A stretch of 64,000 nt of DNA from Hoeflea_A sp963921345 (GTDB lineage Bacteria; Pseudomonadota; Alphaproteobacteria; Rhizobiales; Rhizobiaceae). The notes under the pieces are model-generated. The model saw only the letters and a list, made by a program, of their open reading frames with translations, did no database searches and was not told the DNA's origin. Both the position numbers and the translations under genes were made by a program. Below are positions 18,193 to 27,041 of the stretch, in pieces (position 1 is the stretch's first letter; each line of letters starts with the position of its first letter). The stretch lies in NCBI GenBank assembly GCA_963921345.3, contig CAWUFE020000001.1, positions 620,001-684,000 on the forward strand. Direction: 5' to 3'.

Positions 18193-19086
18193 CTAAGCCG
18201 CCACCGGTGGAAAAATGCCGGCCTTCATTAGCTGTCCGGGCTGCGGCCGGTCAAGAATGGCCTCGATCCACAGCGCCGCGTCGATGGCGCTTTGCAGATC
18301 GATGCCGGTCGGCACGCCGGACCGGTCGAGCATGTAGACGAGATCCTCCAGCGGAATGTTGCCAGTGGCCTTCGGTGCGAAGGGGCAGCCGCCGGTGCCG
18401 GCCAGGCTGGCGTCGAGCGACGCCGCGCCCGCCTCGATCGCCGCCCAGGCGTTGGTCAGGCCGGTGTTGCGGGTGTTGTGGAAATGGCAGCGGACCGGGA
18501 TTTCCGGAAACCGCTCGCGCACGGCGGTCACGCGCTCGGTGACGTCGCGGGGTCCGGCGACGCCGATCGTATCGGCCAGGCCGATCTCGTGCGGATCGTC
18601 GCGGGCAACCGCGTCGACGACCGACAGCAGCCGGTCGAGCGGCACCTCGCCCTCGAAAGGACAGCCGAAGGCGGCGCCGATGGTGATGCCGGCACGGATG
18701 CGGCCGCGCGCGGCGTCGGCGATCTCCTTCCAAACGGCGACCGTCTCGAATGTATCGGCGCCCTGGTTCCTCCGGTTGAACGTGTCGGTGGCGACGACGA
18801 CGAAGTTGATCTCGTCGAGATCGGTTTCGACGGCCCGGTCGAAGCCGCGTCGGTTGAGCACCAGGCCGATCAGAGTGACATCGTCGCGGCGCGGCAGGCC
18901 GGCGATCAGTTCCTCGCCTCCGGCCATCTGCGGCACCCGTTTCGGATTGACGAAACTCGCCACTTCCAGGCGCCTTGTCCCTGCCTTGATGCTCTTCGAA
19001 ATCAGCTCTGCCTTTTCCTCCGGTGAGAGGATCCGTTTTTCGTTTTGTATACCGTCACGCGCGGTCACATCCACTATTTCGACCAT
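18193..19086 (-). CDS. Hydroxymethylglutaryl-CoA lyase family protein
   Basis: 297-aa TIM-barrel lyase that splits 3-hydroxy-3-methylglutaryl-CoA-type thioesters into acetyl-CoA and an acid. Motifs are VTARDGIQNE at the N-terminus, HFHNTRNTGL, and the signature loop GTGGCPFAPKATGN with the catalytic Cys. ATG 19086 is chosen because upstream sequence in frame has no family resemblance. It is divergent from a CaiB CoA transferase. CaiB plus HMG-CoA lyase recurs in catabolism of branched or methylated dicarboxylates, so activation by CoA transfer followed by lyase cleavage is plausible. Confidence 0.87.
   Translation of the reverse strand: MVEIVDVTARDGIQNEKRILSPEEKAELISKSIKAGTRRLEVASFVNPKRVPQMAGGEELIAGLPRRDDVTLIGLVLNRRGFDRAVETDLDEINFVVVATDTFNRRNQGADTFETVAVWKEIADAARGRIRAGITIGAAFGCPFEGEVPLDRLLSVVDAVARDDPHEIGLADTIGVAGPRDVTERVTAVRERFPEIPVRCHFHNTRNTGLTNAWAAIEAGAASLDASLAGTGGCPFAPKATGNIPLEDLVYMLDRSGVPTGIDLQSAIDAALWIEAILDRPQPGQLMKAGIFPPVAA
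19045..19054. promoter_or_regulatory. Candidate GntR operator half, site 1 (TTGTATACCG)
   Basis: TTGTATACCG sits within the first codons of the HMG-CoA-lyase-like gene. The core GTATAC is palindromic, as expected for a FadR-subgroup dimer. An identical 10-mer occurs 85 bp away. Confidence 0.4.
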
Positions 19087-19129
19087 TTTTGCCCGAAAAC
19101 GCCTCTTTTCTTTTTGGGAAATTGAGTTA

Positions 19130-19139
19130 TTGTATACCG
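19130..19139. promoter_or_regulatory. Candidate GntR operator half, site 2 (TTGTATACCG)
   Basis: Second identical TTGTATACCG, in the intergenic region between the divergent lyase and CoA transferase genes (19087-19240), where both promoters must lie. The 85-bp spacing is close to eight helical turns, so the two sites would face the same side of the DNA and could support looping. Confidence 0.45.
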
Positions 19140-19240
19140 AAAGAGCGCAAGAACACAATGGCGCGCGCCGGGGCCCTTGCCGCCCCAGGGAGGAAATTCG
19201 CCCGGCAAGACGGTCGAAATCACCAGGACGGATTGCGAAC

Positions 19241-20455
19241 ATGTCGCATAAGGATGGCGGGCGTCACGGCCCGCTGCAGGATCTTCGCGTGCTTGAAATG
19301 GGCCAGCTTCTCGCCGGCCCGTTCTGCGGCCAGCTGCTTGCCGATTTCGGTGCCGACGTCATCAAGTTCGAGCAGCCGGAGGTCGGCGATCCGATGCGCC
19401 AGTGGGGCCGCGAGAAGCCGCACGGCAAATCGCTGTGGTGGCCGGTGGTTGCGCGCAACAAGAAATCGGCGACGCTCAACCTGCGCACCGAGGAGGGCCA
19501 GGCGATCATCCGCGACCTGGTTGCGAAGTCGGACATCCTGCTGGAGAATTTCCGTCCCGGCACGCTGGAGCGGTGGAACCTCTCCTACGAGGCGCTGGCC
19601 CACATCAATCCGCGCATCATCATGGTGCGGGTTACCGGCTTCGGCCAGACCGGACCCTATGCCAGCCGCGCCGGCTATGGCGCCATCGGCGAGGCGATGG
19701 GCGGGTTGCGTCACGTGGTCGGCGACCCGACGACGCCGCCGAGCCGCATGGGCATTTCCATCGGCGACGAACTGGCGGCGATCTACGCGACCATGGGCAC
19801 GCTGATGGCGGTGCATGCGCGCGAGCGCACCGGGCGCGGCCAGATCGTCGACAGCGCCATCTACGAGGCGGTGCTCGGCATGATGGAGTCGCTGATCACC
19901 GAATACGATCAGGCCGGCTACATTCGCGAACGCACCGGCGCCGTGCTGCCGAACGTATCGCCATCCAACGTGTTTCCGACGCGCGACGGCAAGCTGATGC
20001 TGATCGCCGCCAACCAGGACACCGTGTTCAAGCGGCTGGCCGCGGCCATGGGCCGGCCGGAACTGGCCGAGGACGACCGCTATGCCACACACGGCGCGCG
20101 CGGTGCCCATATGCGCGAACTGGACGGGCTGATCGCCGACTGGACAGTGACCATCGACCGTGATGCGCTGGAGCAGATCCTGCACGATCACGGCGTGCCC
20201 TGCGGGCTGATCTACCGGCCGCCGGAAATGCTGGCCGATCCGCATTTCGAAGCGCGTGAGGCGATCGTCGAAGTGCCGGATCCCGTGTTCGGCAAATTGA
20301 AGATGCAGAATGTCGCGCCGCGCCTGTCGGAAACGCCCGGCGAGATTCGCCATGGCGGGCCGGAACTCGGCGCCGACAACGACTACGTCTACCGGGAACT
20401 GCTTGATATCGCAGAGGGAACTTTGGAAGAATATCGACAGAGAGGGATCATATAA
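19241..20455 (+). CDS. CaiB/BaiF family CoA transferase (class III)
   Basis: 404 aa. The N-terminal DLRVLEMGQLLAGPFCGQLL and ADFGADVIKFEQPEVGDPMR are diagnostic of formyl-CoA/carnitine CoA transferases. The catalytic Asp is expected in GQIVDSAIYEAVLG. The frame is open far upstream, but ATG 19241 begins family homology and lies after the divergent promoter. It heads a run of eight plus-strand genes with gaps of at most 22 bases. Its role would be to activate a carboxylate by CoA transfer. Confidence 0.88.
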   Translation: MSHKDGGRHGPLQDLRVLEMGQLLAGPFCGQLLADFGADVIKFEQPEVGDPMRQWGREKPHGKSLWWPVVARNKKSATLNLRTEEGQAIIRDLVAKSDILLENFRPGTLERWNLSYEALAHINPRIIMVRVTGFGQTGPYASRAGYGAIGEAMGGLRHVVGDPTTPPSRMGISIGDELAAIYATMGTLMAVHARERTGRGQIVDSAIYEAVLGMMESLITEYDQAGYIRERTGAVLPNVSPSNVFPTRDGKLMLIAANQDTVFKRLAAAMGRPELAEDDRYATHGARGAHMRELDGLIADWTVTIDRDALEQILHDHGVPCGLIYRPPEMLADPHFEAREAIVEVPDPVFGKLKMQNVAPRLSETPGEIRHGGPELGADNDYVYRELLDIAEGTLEEYRQRGII

Positions 20456-20467
20456 GGCGAAAATCGA

Positions 20468-21157
20468 TTGACTGACCACGGGCCCGACCAGCGACTGACC
20501 ATCGGCGAGGCAGCCAGAAGGCTCGGGACGAGCCGCATGCGGGTGCGCGAGGCGCTGGCCGCCGGGATGCTCGGCGGCTACCGCAACAACCAGGGCCAGT
20601 GGCTGGTCGATTCCGATACTTTGCCGGCTTCGCTTGACGGGCTCCAGGCAGCCTCGCTGCCGCCGGACCGGTTGCTTGAACTGCTGTTCGACGAGGTCGA
20701 GGAACTGCAGCAGACGATTGAGGAAAGGGACACGACGATCGCACAGCTGACGGCATTGATGGAACGGCAGGGCAATGCGCTCGAGCGCGCCGTTTCGCTC
20801 GCCGAGGAGCGTGGCGACGAAGGGAGCCGCGATCAGGTGCAGGCGTTGTCCGACACCAGCGACCGGGCGCTGCGGCTGCTCGAAGACGCGATGGGCCGGC
20901 TGGGCGACAACGCCGAGGCGATCCGTCAGCTTTCGCTACTGGTCGAGCGCGGAGTCATGACCTCCGAGCAGTTCGATGCCCAGCTGCAGCGCAATCAGGC
21001 CGACCTCGAGGAAAAACAGGCGGTGATCGAGCAGCAGGGGCGGATGATCGACCGGCTGTTCTCGCTGTCGGACAAGGTGCTGGGGATTGCCGGCCTGTCG
21101 AGCCGGCGCGACAGCCTGCTGCGCCGCTTCTTCAATCGCTCCGGGGAGGGCAAATGA
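20468..21157 (+). CDS. MerR-like HTH / coiled-coil protein of unknown function
   Basis: 229 aa. Residues ~9-55 resemble a MerR or excisionase winged helix (LTIGEAARRLGTSRMRVREA). Most of residues 60-205 is predicted coiled coil (LFDEVEELQQTIEERDTTIA; QRNQADLEEKQAVIEQQ), and the C-terminus is basic. No ATG precedes the HTH, so a TTG at 20468 is taken as start. It lies 12 bp after the CoA transferase and overlaps hyuA by four bases, so it is made together with the enzymes. I do not recognise a named family; it could be a regulator or a scaffold. Confidence 0.65.
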   Translation: MTDHGPDQRLTIGEAARRLGTSRMRVREALAAGMLGGYRNNQGQWLVDSDTLPASLDGLQAASLPPDRLLELLFDEVEELQQTIEERDTTIAQLTALMERQGNALERAVSLAEERGDEGSRDQVQALSDTSDRALRLLEDAMGRLGDNAEAIRQLSLLVERGVMTSEQFDAQLQRNQADLEEKQAVIEQQGRMIDRLFSLSDKVLGIAGLSSRRDSLLRRFFNRSGEGK

Positions 21158-23364
21158 CGACCACGGACGACCTGATCAGGGCCTATGAGCGCCGGCTGAG
21201 CGAGCTGGAGGCGCGGCTGGCCACCATGGAGAGCCAGACCGGCGTGACGCCGATGGCAGCCGCGCCGGTGCGCGGCGCCGGACGGCCGCGCGTCGCCGGC
21301 CTGAGCCTCGGCGTCGATGTCGGCGGCACCTTTACCGACCTGCTTCTGCTCGACGAACGGAACCAGCGGACCTACACCGCCAAGGTTCCGTCGACGCCGG
21401 AGGATTCGTCGCGCGGCGTGCTCAACGGCATCGACAAGATCTGCGCCGAGGCCGGCATCGATCCGGCCGATATCGGTGGTGTCATGCACGGCACCACAGT
21501 GGCCACCAACACCGTGCTTACCGGCTCGGGCGCCCGGGTCGGACTGGTGACCAGCAAGGGCTATCGCGAAACGCTGCAGATCGCCCGCTCCTACGTGCCC
21601 GGCGGCCTTGGCGGCTGGGTGATCTGGAACAAGTCGGAGCCGCTCGCCTCGCTGGAGCACACGATCGAGGCGGACGAGCGCATCGCCGCCGACGGCAGCG
21701 TGCTGGTGCCTCTCGACAGGCGCAAGCTGGAAAAGGACCTGGAACGCCTGCGCGGCAGCGGCATCGAGGCGCTGACAGTGTGCCTTTTCAACGGCTATGT
21801 CAGCGGCGAGCACGAGCGCCAGGTGGCGGAGATCGCCGCCAAGGTGCTGCCCGGCATTCCGGTGTCGCTGTCGTCGGAAGTGATTGCCGAAATGTACGAA
21901 TACGAGCGCACCGAGACGACGGTGGTGAACTCCTATGTGCGGCCGGTAGTCTCCAAATATGTCGACAACCTGCAGCGCGAGCTGCGCCGCAGCATGGGCG
22001 ACGTGCAACTGCATATCCTGCGCTCCGACGGCGGTCTTTCGTCGGCTAAGGGCGCCATGGACCAGCCGGTCAACCTGCTGATGTCGGGGCCGGCCGGCGG
22101 CGTTGCCGGAGCGCTCGGCATCGCCAAACGCGCCGGTTACTCCAACATCCTGACCTTCGACATGGGCGGCACGTCGACCGACGTGGCGCTGATCGAGGAC
22201 GGGGTGGCGCGCACGCGACGCGAGACCCGCGTTGCCGACGTGACGGTTCGGGCGCCGTCCATCGACGTGCGCACGGTCGGCGCCGGCGGCGGTTCGATCG
22301 CCTATGTGCCGGAGCTCACCAAGGCGCTGCGCGTCGGGCCGCAATCCGCCGGCGCAGACCCGGGGCCGGCGGCCTATGCCAAGGGCGGCGAAGAACCGAC
22401 CGTGACCGACGCCAATGTGGTGCTCGGCTATCTGCCGGCCAGCTCCAGGCTCGGCGGCGACATGCGCATCGACCGGGCGCTGGCCGAAAAGGCGGTGGGC
22501 AAGCTCGCCGAAGCGTTGGGCATCGGGCTCGAAAAGGCGGCCGAGGGCATCATCAACATCGTTAACGAGAACATGTGCGGCGCGCTGCGGCTGGTGTCCG
22601 TCGAACAGGGCTACGACCCGCGTGAATTCGCCCTGTGCGGTTTCGGCGGCGCCGGTCCGCTGCACGCCAATGCGCTGGCCAGGCTGATCAACTCCTGGCC
22701 GGTCATCATCCCGCCGGGTCCGGGCGTGCTGTGCGCCTATGGCGACGCCACGACGCGGTTGCGCAACGAGGCGTCGCACACGCTGGTGCTGAGGGTGGCG
22801 GACGCCGACGGCGCCGGTATCCAGTCACAGCTCGACGAGCTCGAACACCGGGCTGCCGAGGAACTGCGCGCCGAGGGCGTCGCCGATCACGAACAGTCGG
22901 TGAGCTACCAGATCGACATGCGCTATGCCGGCCAGGGCATGAAGCTGACCGTCGACATGGAGCCGGAAGACTTCCGCCGCGGCGGGCTGGCGGCGGTGGG
23001 CAGCAAGTTCGACGCCATGCATGAGAAACTCTTCACCTTCGCGCTGGAGGCCGATCACGAACTGGTCGGGCTGCGCGCCGTGGTGCAGGGCGCCGAGAAA
23101 GCCTTCGTCGGCGAAAACGGCCGCCATGCCGGCGCCGACGCTTCAGCCGCGAGGGTGGAGGACACCCGCGTCTTCGTCGACGGCGACTGGCATGCGGCGC
23201 CGATCTACGACCGCGACCGGCTGGATCGCGGCAACCGCATCGCCGGGCCGGCGATCGTCACCGAAATGGATTCGACCTGCCTGATCCTGCCCGGCCATGT
23301 CGGGGTGATCGACGAGGTCGGCAACATACTGATCTGGCCGGAAGGCCGGGAAAACGGGGGTTGA
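21154..23364 (+). CDS. hyuA: Hydantoinase/oxoprolinase subunit A (HyuA family)
   Basis: 736-aa ATP-dependent amidohydrolase or carboxylase subunit. Residues ~6-28 form an extra coiled coil absent from typical HyuA. The Hydant_A_N domain follows (LGVDVGGTFTDLLLLD, VMHGTTVATNTVL), then the hydantoinase A domain with the phosphate motif FDMGGTSTDVALIEDG and GAGGGSIA. It overlaps the coiled-coil gene by ATGA and is followed four bases later by hyuB. Members act on N-methylhydantoin, 5-oxoproline, acetone or acetophenone; the local set does not fix the substrate. Confidence 0.9.
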   Translation: MTTTDDLIRAYERRLSELEARLATMESQTGVTPMAAAPVRGAGRPRVAGLSLGVDVGGTFTDLLLLDERNQRTYTAKVPSTPEDSSRGVLNGIDKICAEAGIDPADIGGVMHGTTVATNTVLTGSGARVGLVTSKGYRETLQIARSYVPGGLGGWVIWNKSEPLASLEHTIEADERIAADGSVLVPLDRRKLEKDLERLRGSGIEALTVCLFNGYVSGEHERQVAEIAAKVLPGIPVSLSSEVIAEMYEYERTETTVVNSYVRPVVSKYVDNLQRELRRSMGDVQLHILRSDGGLSSAKGAMDQPVNLLMSGPAGGVAGALGIAKRAGYSNILTFDMGGTSTDVALIEDGVARTRRETRVADVTVRAPSIDVRTVGAGGGSIAYVPELTKALRVGPQSAGADPGPAAYAKGGEEPTVTDANVVLGYLPASSRLGGDMRIDRALAEKAVGKLAEALGIGLEKAAEGIINIVNENMCGALRLVSVEQGYDPREFALCGFGGAGPLHANALARLINSWPVIIPPGPGVLCAYGDATTRLRNEASHTLVLRVADADGAGIQSQLDELEHRAAEELRAEGVADHEQSVSYQIDMRYAGQGMKLTVDMEPEDFRRGGLAAVGSKFDAMHEKLFTFALEADHELVGLRAVVQGAEKAFVGENGRHAGADASAARVEDTRVFVDGDWHAAPIYDRDRLDRGNRIAGPAIVTEMDSTCLILPGHVGVIDEVGNILIWPEGRENGG

Positions 23365-23368
23365 GGCG

Positions 23369-25252
23369 ATGCCGGCCAACATCATTCAGGGCAACACGAC
23401 GCCGTTCCATCGCGTCGACGTCGACCCCATCACCCTCGACATCATCGAAAACGCACTGCGCAACGCCCGCACCGAGATGGACGCCGTGCTGTTCCGCACC
23501 GCCATGTCGCCGGGCATTCGCGAGCAGCATGACGCCTTTCCGATGATCGCCAACCAGGAAGGCAAGATGGTGGTCGGCCAGTTCGGCTCCTTCCTTCACG
23601 GCTTCATCGCCGGCTATGACGGCGACATCGAGGATGGCGATATCTTCATCACCAACGATCCCTATTCCTGCAACGGCGCGGTCAGTCACCTGAACGACTG
23701 GCTGATGATGATGCCGATCTTCCACGAGGACCGGCTGGTTTCCTGGGCGGCGATGTTCGGCCACATGACCGATGTCGGCGGCAAGGTGCCGGGCTCGCTG
23801 CCGACCGACGCCAAGATGATCTACGAGGAAGGGCTGATCCTGCCGCCGACGAAGATCTTTCGGCGTGGCGAGCTGAACGCCGAAATCCTCAACATCATGC
23901 TGGCCAATTCGCGCGTGCCGGAATGGAACAAGTCGGATTTCTACGCCATCATCGCGTCTCTCCGGCTGGCCGAGCGGCGGGTGCGCGAAAACATCGAGCG
24001 CTTCGGCGTCGACACCTACATCTCGGCCATGTGGGACATGCTCGACCGCAACCGCACTGCCATGTCGGCGATCATCCAGATGATCATTCCGGAGGGCGAC
24101 CACAAGGCGCATTTCGAGGACTGGATCGACGACGATGGCATGGGCGCCGGCCCCTACAAGATCGCCTGCACGCTGTGGCGCGAGGGCGAGACGGCGATCT
24201 TCGATTTCGAAGGCTCCGATCCGCAGTCCTTCTCGTCGATCAATTTCCTGCTCAACGAAGAAATGTTCAAGATGTTCTTCGGAGCCTTCACCATCAACCT
24301 GTTCGATCCGCAGATCCTGTTCAATGACGGCTTCTACGACCTGCTCGACGTGCGCATTCCGGAAGGCTGCATCCTGAAGCCGAAGAAGCCTGCGGCGCTT
24401 TCCTGCCGCACCCACATGCTGGGGCGCATCTTCGACCTGATGGGCGGGCTCTTGGGCCAGGGCGCGCCGGACGCGCTGAACGCGGCCGGTTTTTCCGACA
24501 GCCCGCATTTCATGTATTCGGGCTACGACAGGAACGGCGAATGGTACCAGCTGTTCCAGATCGGCTTTGGCGGCATTCCGGGCCGGCCGGCGGGCGACGG
24601 GCCAGACGGCCATTCGCTGTGGCCGGCCTTCACCAATGTGCCGAACGAATTCCTCGAAGCCTATTTCCCCCTGCGCATCCGCGAATACAGCACCATCACC
24701 GATTCCGGCGGCGCCGGCCTGCACCGCGGCGGCAACGGCATCTCGATCGCCTATGAAATGCTGGAAGCCGGCGAAATATCGATCCATGACGACCGCTGGC
24801 TGACCTATCCCTGGGGCGTCAATGGCGGCGAGCCCGGCATGCGCTCGACCAAGGAACTGGTGCGCACCGACGGCAGCCGCGAGAACATCGCCTCGAAATG
24901 CGACCGCATCCGGGTGCAGCCGGGCGACATCCTGCATTTCAACACCTGGGGCGGCGGCGGCTGGGGCGACCCGCTGAAGCGCGACCCGGAGCTGGTGGCG
25001 ACCGATGTGCGGCGCGGCCTGGTCAGCGAAAAGGGCGCCCGACGCTACGGGGTGGTCGTGGAAAACGGCAAGCTGAAATCCTCGGCGACCGAAAAGCTGC
25101 GCAAGGACATGGAGAAAAAACGCGGCGAACTGCCTCTGTTCGATCGCGGCTTTGCGTCGATTTCAGAACTCAAGAAACGCTGCCGCGACGAAACCGGCTT
25201 CGAACCGCCGAAGGACCCGGTGTTCCAGTCGCATCTTCAGGCGGCACAATAG
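23369..25252 (+). CDS. hyuB: Hydantoinase/oxoprolinase subunit B (HyuB family)
   Basis: 627 aa, partner of HyuA. Conserved family segments include FRTAMSPGIREQHDAFPMIA, GDIFITNDPYSCNGAVSHLN, and the Gly-rich C-terminal GGGGWGDPLKRDPE. It forms a heteromer with HyuA for ATP-driven opening of a cyclic amide or carboxylation of a ketone. Spacing of 4 bp upstream and 9 bp downstream places it inside the operon. Confidence 0.9.
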   Translation: MPANIIQGNTTPFHRVDVDPITLDIIENALRNARTEMDAVLFRTAMSPGIREQHDAFPMIANQEGKMVVGQFGSFLHGFIAGYDGDIEDGDIFITNDPYSCNGAVSHLNDWLMMMPIFHEDRLVSWAAMFGHMTDVGGKVPGSLPTDAKMIYEEGLILPPTKIFRRGELNAEILNIMLANSRVPEWNKSDFYAIIASLRLAERRVRENIERFGVDTYISAMWDMLDRNRTAMSAIIQMIIPEGDHKAHFEDWIDDDGMGAGPYKIACTLWREGETAIFDFEGSDPQSFSSINFLLNEEMFKMFFGAFTINLFDPQILFNDGFYDLLDVRIPEGCILKPKKPAALSCRTHMLGRIFDLMGGLLGQGAPDALNAAGFSDSPHFMYSGYDRNGEWYQLFQIGFGGIPGRPAGDGPDGHSLWPAFTNVPNEFLEAYFPLRIREYSTITDSGGAGLHRGGNGISIAYEMLEAGEISIHDDRWLTYPWGVNGGEPGMRSTKELVRTDGSRENIASKCDRIRVQPGDILHFNTWGGGGWGDPLKRDPELVATDVRRGLVSEKGARRYGVVVENGKLKSSATEKLRKDMEKKRGELPLFDRGFASISELKKRCRDETGFEPPKDPVFQSHLQAAQ

Positions 25253-25261
25253 GAGAGCGCG

Positions 25262-25915
25262 GTGAGCAGCGAAACGCTCGATCAGAACTATGCCAGGGCC
25301 GGCTACCATGCGCGCCAGCAATGGGGCGCACGACCGGCGCTGTTGCTGATCGATTTCGCCCGGGCCTATTTCGAGCCGGAGTCGCCGCTGTACGGGGCGG
25401 AAGGCTGCGCCGGCGCGCTGGCGAGCGCCACGCGGCTCCTGGCAGCGGCGCGCGAACACGGCGTGCCGGTCGTCTTCACCGAGGTCAAATACCGGCCGGG
25501 CGGCGTCGATGGCGGCGTGTTCTTCCGAAAGGCACCGCCGCTTTCCTGCTTCGAGGACGGAAACCCGCTGCAGACGCTGGCGGACGGGCTGGATGTGCGC
25601 GACGGCGAGATCCTGATCACCAAGCAGTATCCGAGCGCCTTTTTCGCCACCAGCCTGGCGGCGACGCTGACGGCGATGGGCGTCGATACCGCGGTGCTGA
25701 CCGGCGTGACGACCTCGGGCTGCGTGCGCGCCTCTTGCGTCGACGCCATGTCGCACGGTTTCGTGACGCTGGTGGTCGAGGAGGCGGTCGGCGACCGCGA
25801 CCCACGACCGCACGAGGCCAATCTGTTCGACATGAGCGCCAAATATGCCGACGTGATCGGCGAGGCCGAGGCGGCGGCCTATTTCGCCGAATCCGGAACG
25901 AGAAGAACCGAATGA
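25262..25915 (+). CDS. Cysteine hydrolase, isochorismatase family (N-carbamoylsarcosine amidase-like)
   Basis: 217 aa. The Asp-Lys-Cys triad is visible at D31 (LLLIDFARAYF), K121 (ILITKQYPSAFF) and C154 (TTSGCVRASCVDA). The SGCVRA surroundings match N-carbamoylsarcosine and maleamate amidases. It starts with GTG nine bases after hyuB. HyuAB followed by a carbamoyl amidase suggests a ring-opening step and then removal of the carbamoyl group as CO2 and ammonia, as in N-methylhydantoin breakdown. That is inference from context. Confidence 0.82.
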   Translation: MSSETLDQNYARAGYHARQQWGARPALLLIDFARAYFEPESPLYGAEGCAGALASATRLLAAAREHGVPVVFTEVKYRPGGVDGGVFFRKAPPLSCFEDGNPLQTLADGLDVRDGEILITKQYPSAFFATSLAATLTAMGVDTAVLTGVTTSGCVRASCVDAMSHGFVTLVVEEAVGDRDPRPHEANLFDMSAKYADVIGEAEAAAYFAESGTRRTE

Positions 25916-25937
25916 ACCAAGTGTGGAGGAACACGAT

Positions 25938-27038
25938 ATGACACGCACAGTCACCGCCATTGCCGCCCTGATCGGCGCCGGGTTGCTGGCCACGCCGGTG
26001 GCCGCGGATATGGATGCCGCCAAAGCGCTGGTCGCCAAGCACCGCGAGGCGCCGACCTTCGAGGCGCCGGGCAAACCCTTCGACGCCAAGGCCTGCATGG
26101 CCGACAAGAAGATGTTCGTCATCCCGCTGACCAGCGCCAATCCGTTCAACGCCGAGATCTCGCGCGGCATGAAACAGGCCGCCGACATGATCGGCTTCGA
26201 GCTGCGCGAGTGGGAAAACCAGCTGAAGCCGGACCAATGGATCCAGGGCATCGCCACGGCGGTCGCCGAGGGCTACGACATCATCGACCTGCAGGGCGGT
26301 CTGCCGCCGGAATTCCTGGTGCCGCAGATCACCGAGGCGCGCAATGCCGGCGTCAAGGTGACGACGACGCACAACTACGACGCTTCGACCCAACCGACAC
26401 CGGATTTCCTCGACGGCTCGGCCCGCACCGACTACGTCACCATCGGCAAGATCATCGCCGCCTGGGCGATGCAGCAGACCGACGGCAAGGTCAACGCCGG
26501 CGTGCTGGGGCCCGACGAGATCACCCCGACGGCGCCGCTGCGCGATGCCATCATCGGCTATCTCAAGGACAACTGCCCGGACTGCAAGACCACCTATATC
26601 AACACGCCGGTGGCGGAATGGGGCACCAAGATCCAGCCCGCCGTGCAGGCGGCATTGCTGGCGGATCCGGACGTCAACTATGTGCTGCCGGTCTACGATT
26701 CCATGTCGCAATTCATCGTGCCGGCGATCCAGATCGCCGGGCGCGAGGGCAAGGTGAAGGTCGTTTCCTATAACGGCACGCCCTTCGTGCTCGACATGAT
26801 GCGCGACGGCGACATCGTCGAAATGAATGTCGGCGAAAGCCTCGGCTGGGTCGGCATGGCCGGCGTCGACGCCAATATGCGCATGCTGTGCGGCGAGGGC
26901 GAGGTGACGAAGCTCAACACGCCCGCCTTCATCTTCGACGACAGCAATGTCGAAACCGCCGGCGTGCCGGCCACCTTCAATGACGGCTATGGCGACGTGC
27001 ATATCGACGCCTTCCGCAAATTGTGGGGACTCGACTGA
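25938..27038 (+). CDS. ABC transporter sugar-type periplasmic substrate-binding protein
   Basis: 366 aa. A signal peptide (residues 1-23, cleavage about VAA-DM) precedes a type I periplasmic-binding fold (FVIPLTSANPFNAEISRGMK; DGSARTDYVTIGKIIAAWAM). ATG 25938 follows a GGAGGA ribosome site (25925-25930) at ideal distance. It delivers ligand to the ATPase and permease encoded next. The fold is shared with ribose, autoinducer-2 and purine-nucleoside binding proteins, so the ligand need not be a sugar. Confidence 0.86.
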   Translation: MTRTVTAIAALIGAGLLATPVAADMDAAKALVAKHREAPTFEAPGKPFDAKACMADKKMFVIPLTSANPFNAEISRGMKQAADMIGFELREWENQLKPDQWIQGIATAVAEGYDIIDLQGGLPPEFLVPQITEARNAGVKVTTTHNYDASTQPTPDFLDGSARTDYVTIGKIIAAWAMQQTDGKVNAGVLGPDEITPTAPLRDAIIGYLKDNCPDCKTTYINTPVAEWGTKIQPAVQAALLADPDVNYVLPVYDSMSQFIVPAIQIAGREGKVKVVSYNGTPFVLDMMRDGDIVEMNVGESLGWVGMAGVDANMRMLCGEGEVTKLNTPAFIFDDSNVETAGVPATFNDGYGDVHIDAFRKLWGLD

Positions 27039-27041
27039 TCC

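Noticed and set aside
18356..19240. N-terminal extension of the CaiB gene
   Set aside because: It runs antisense to the HMG-CoA-lyase-like gene, includes the divergent promoter and has no CoA transferase similarity.
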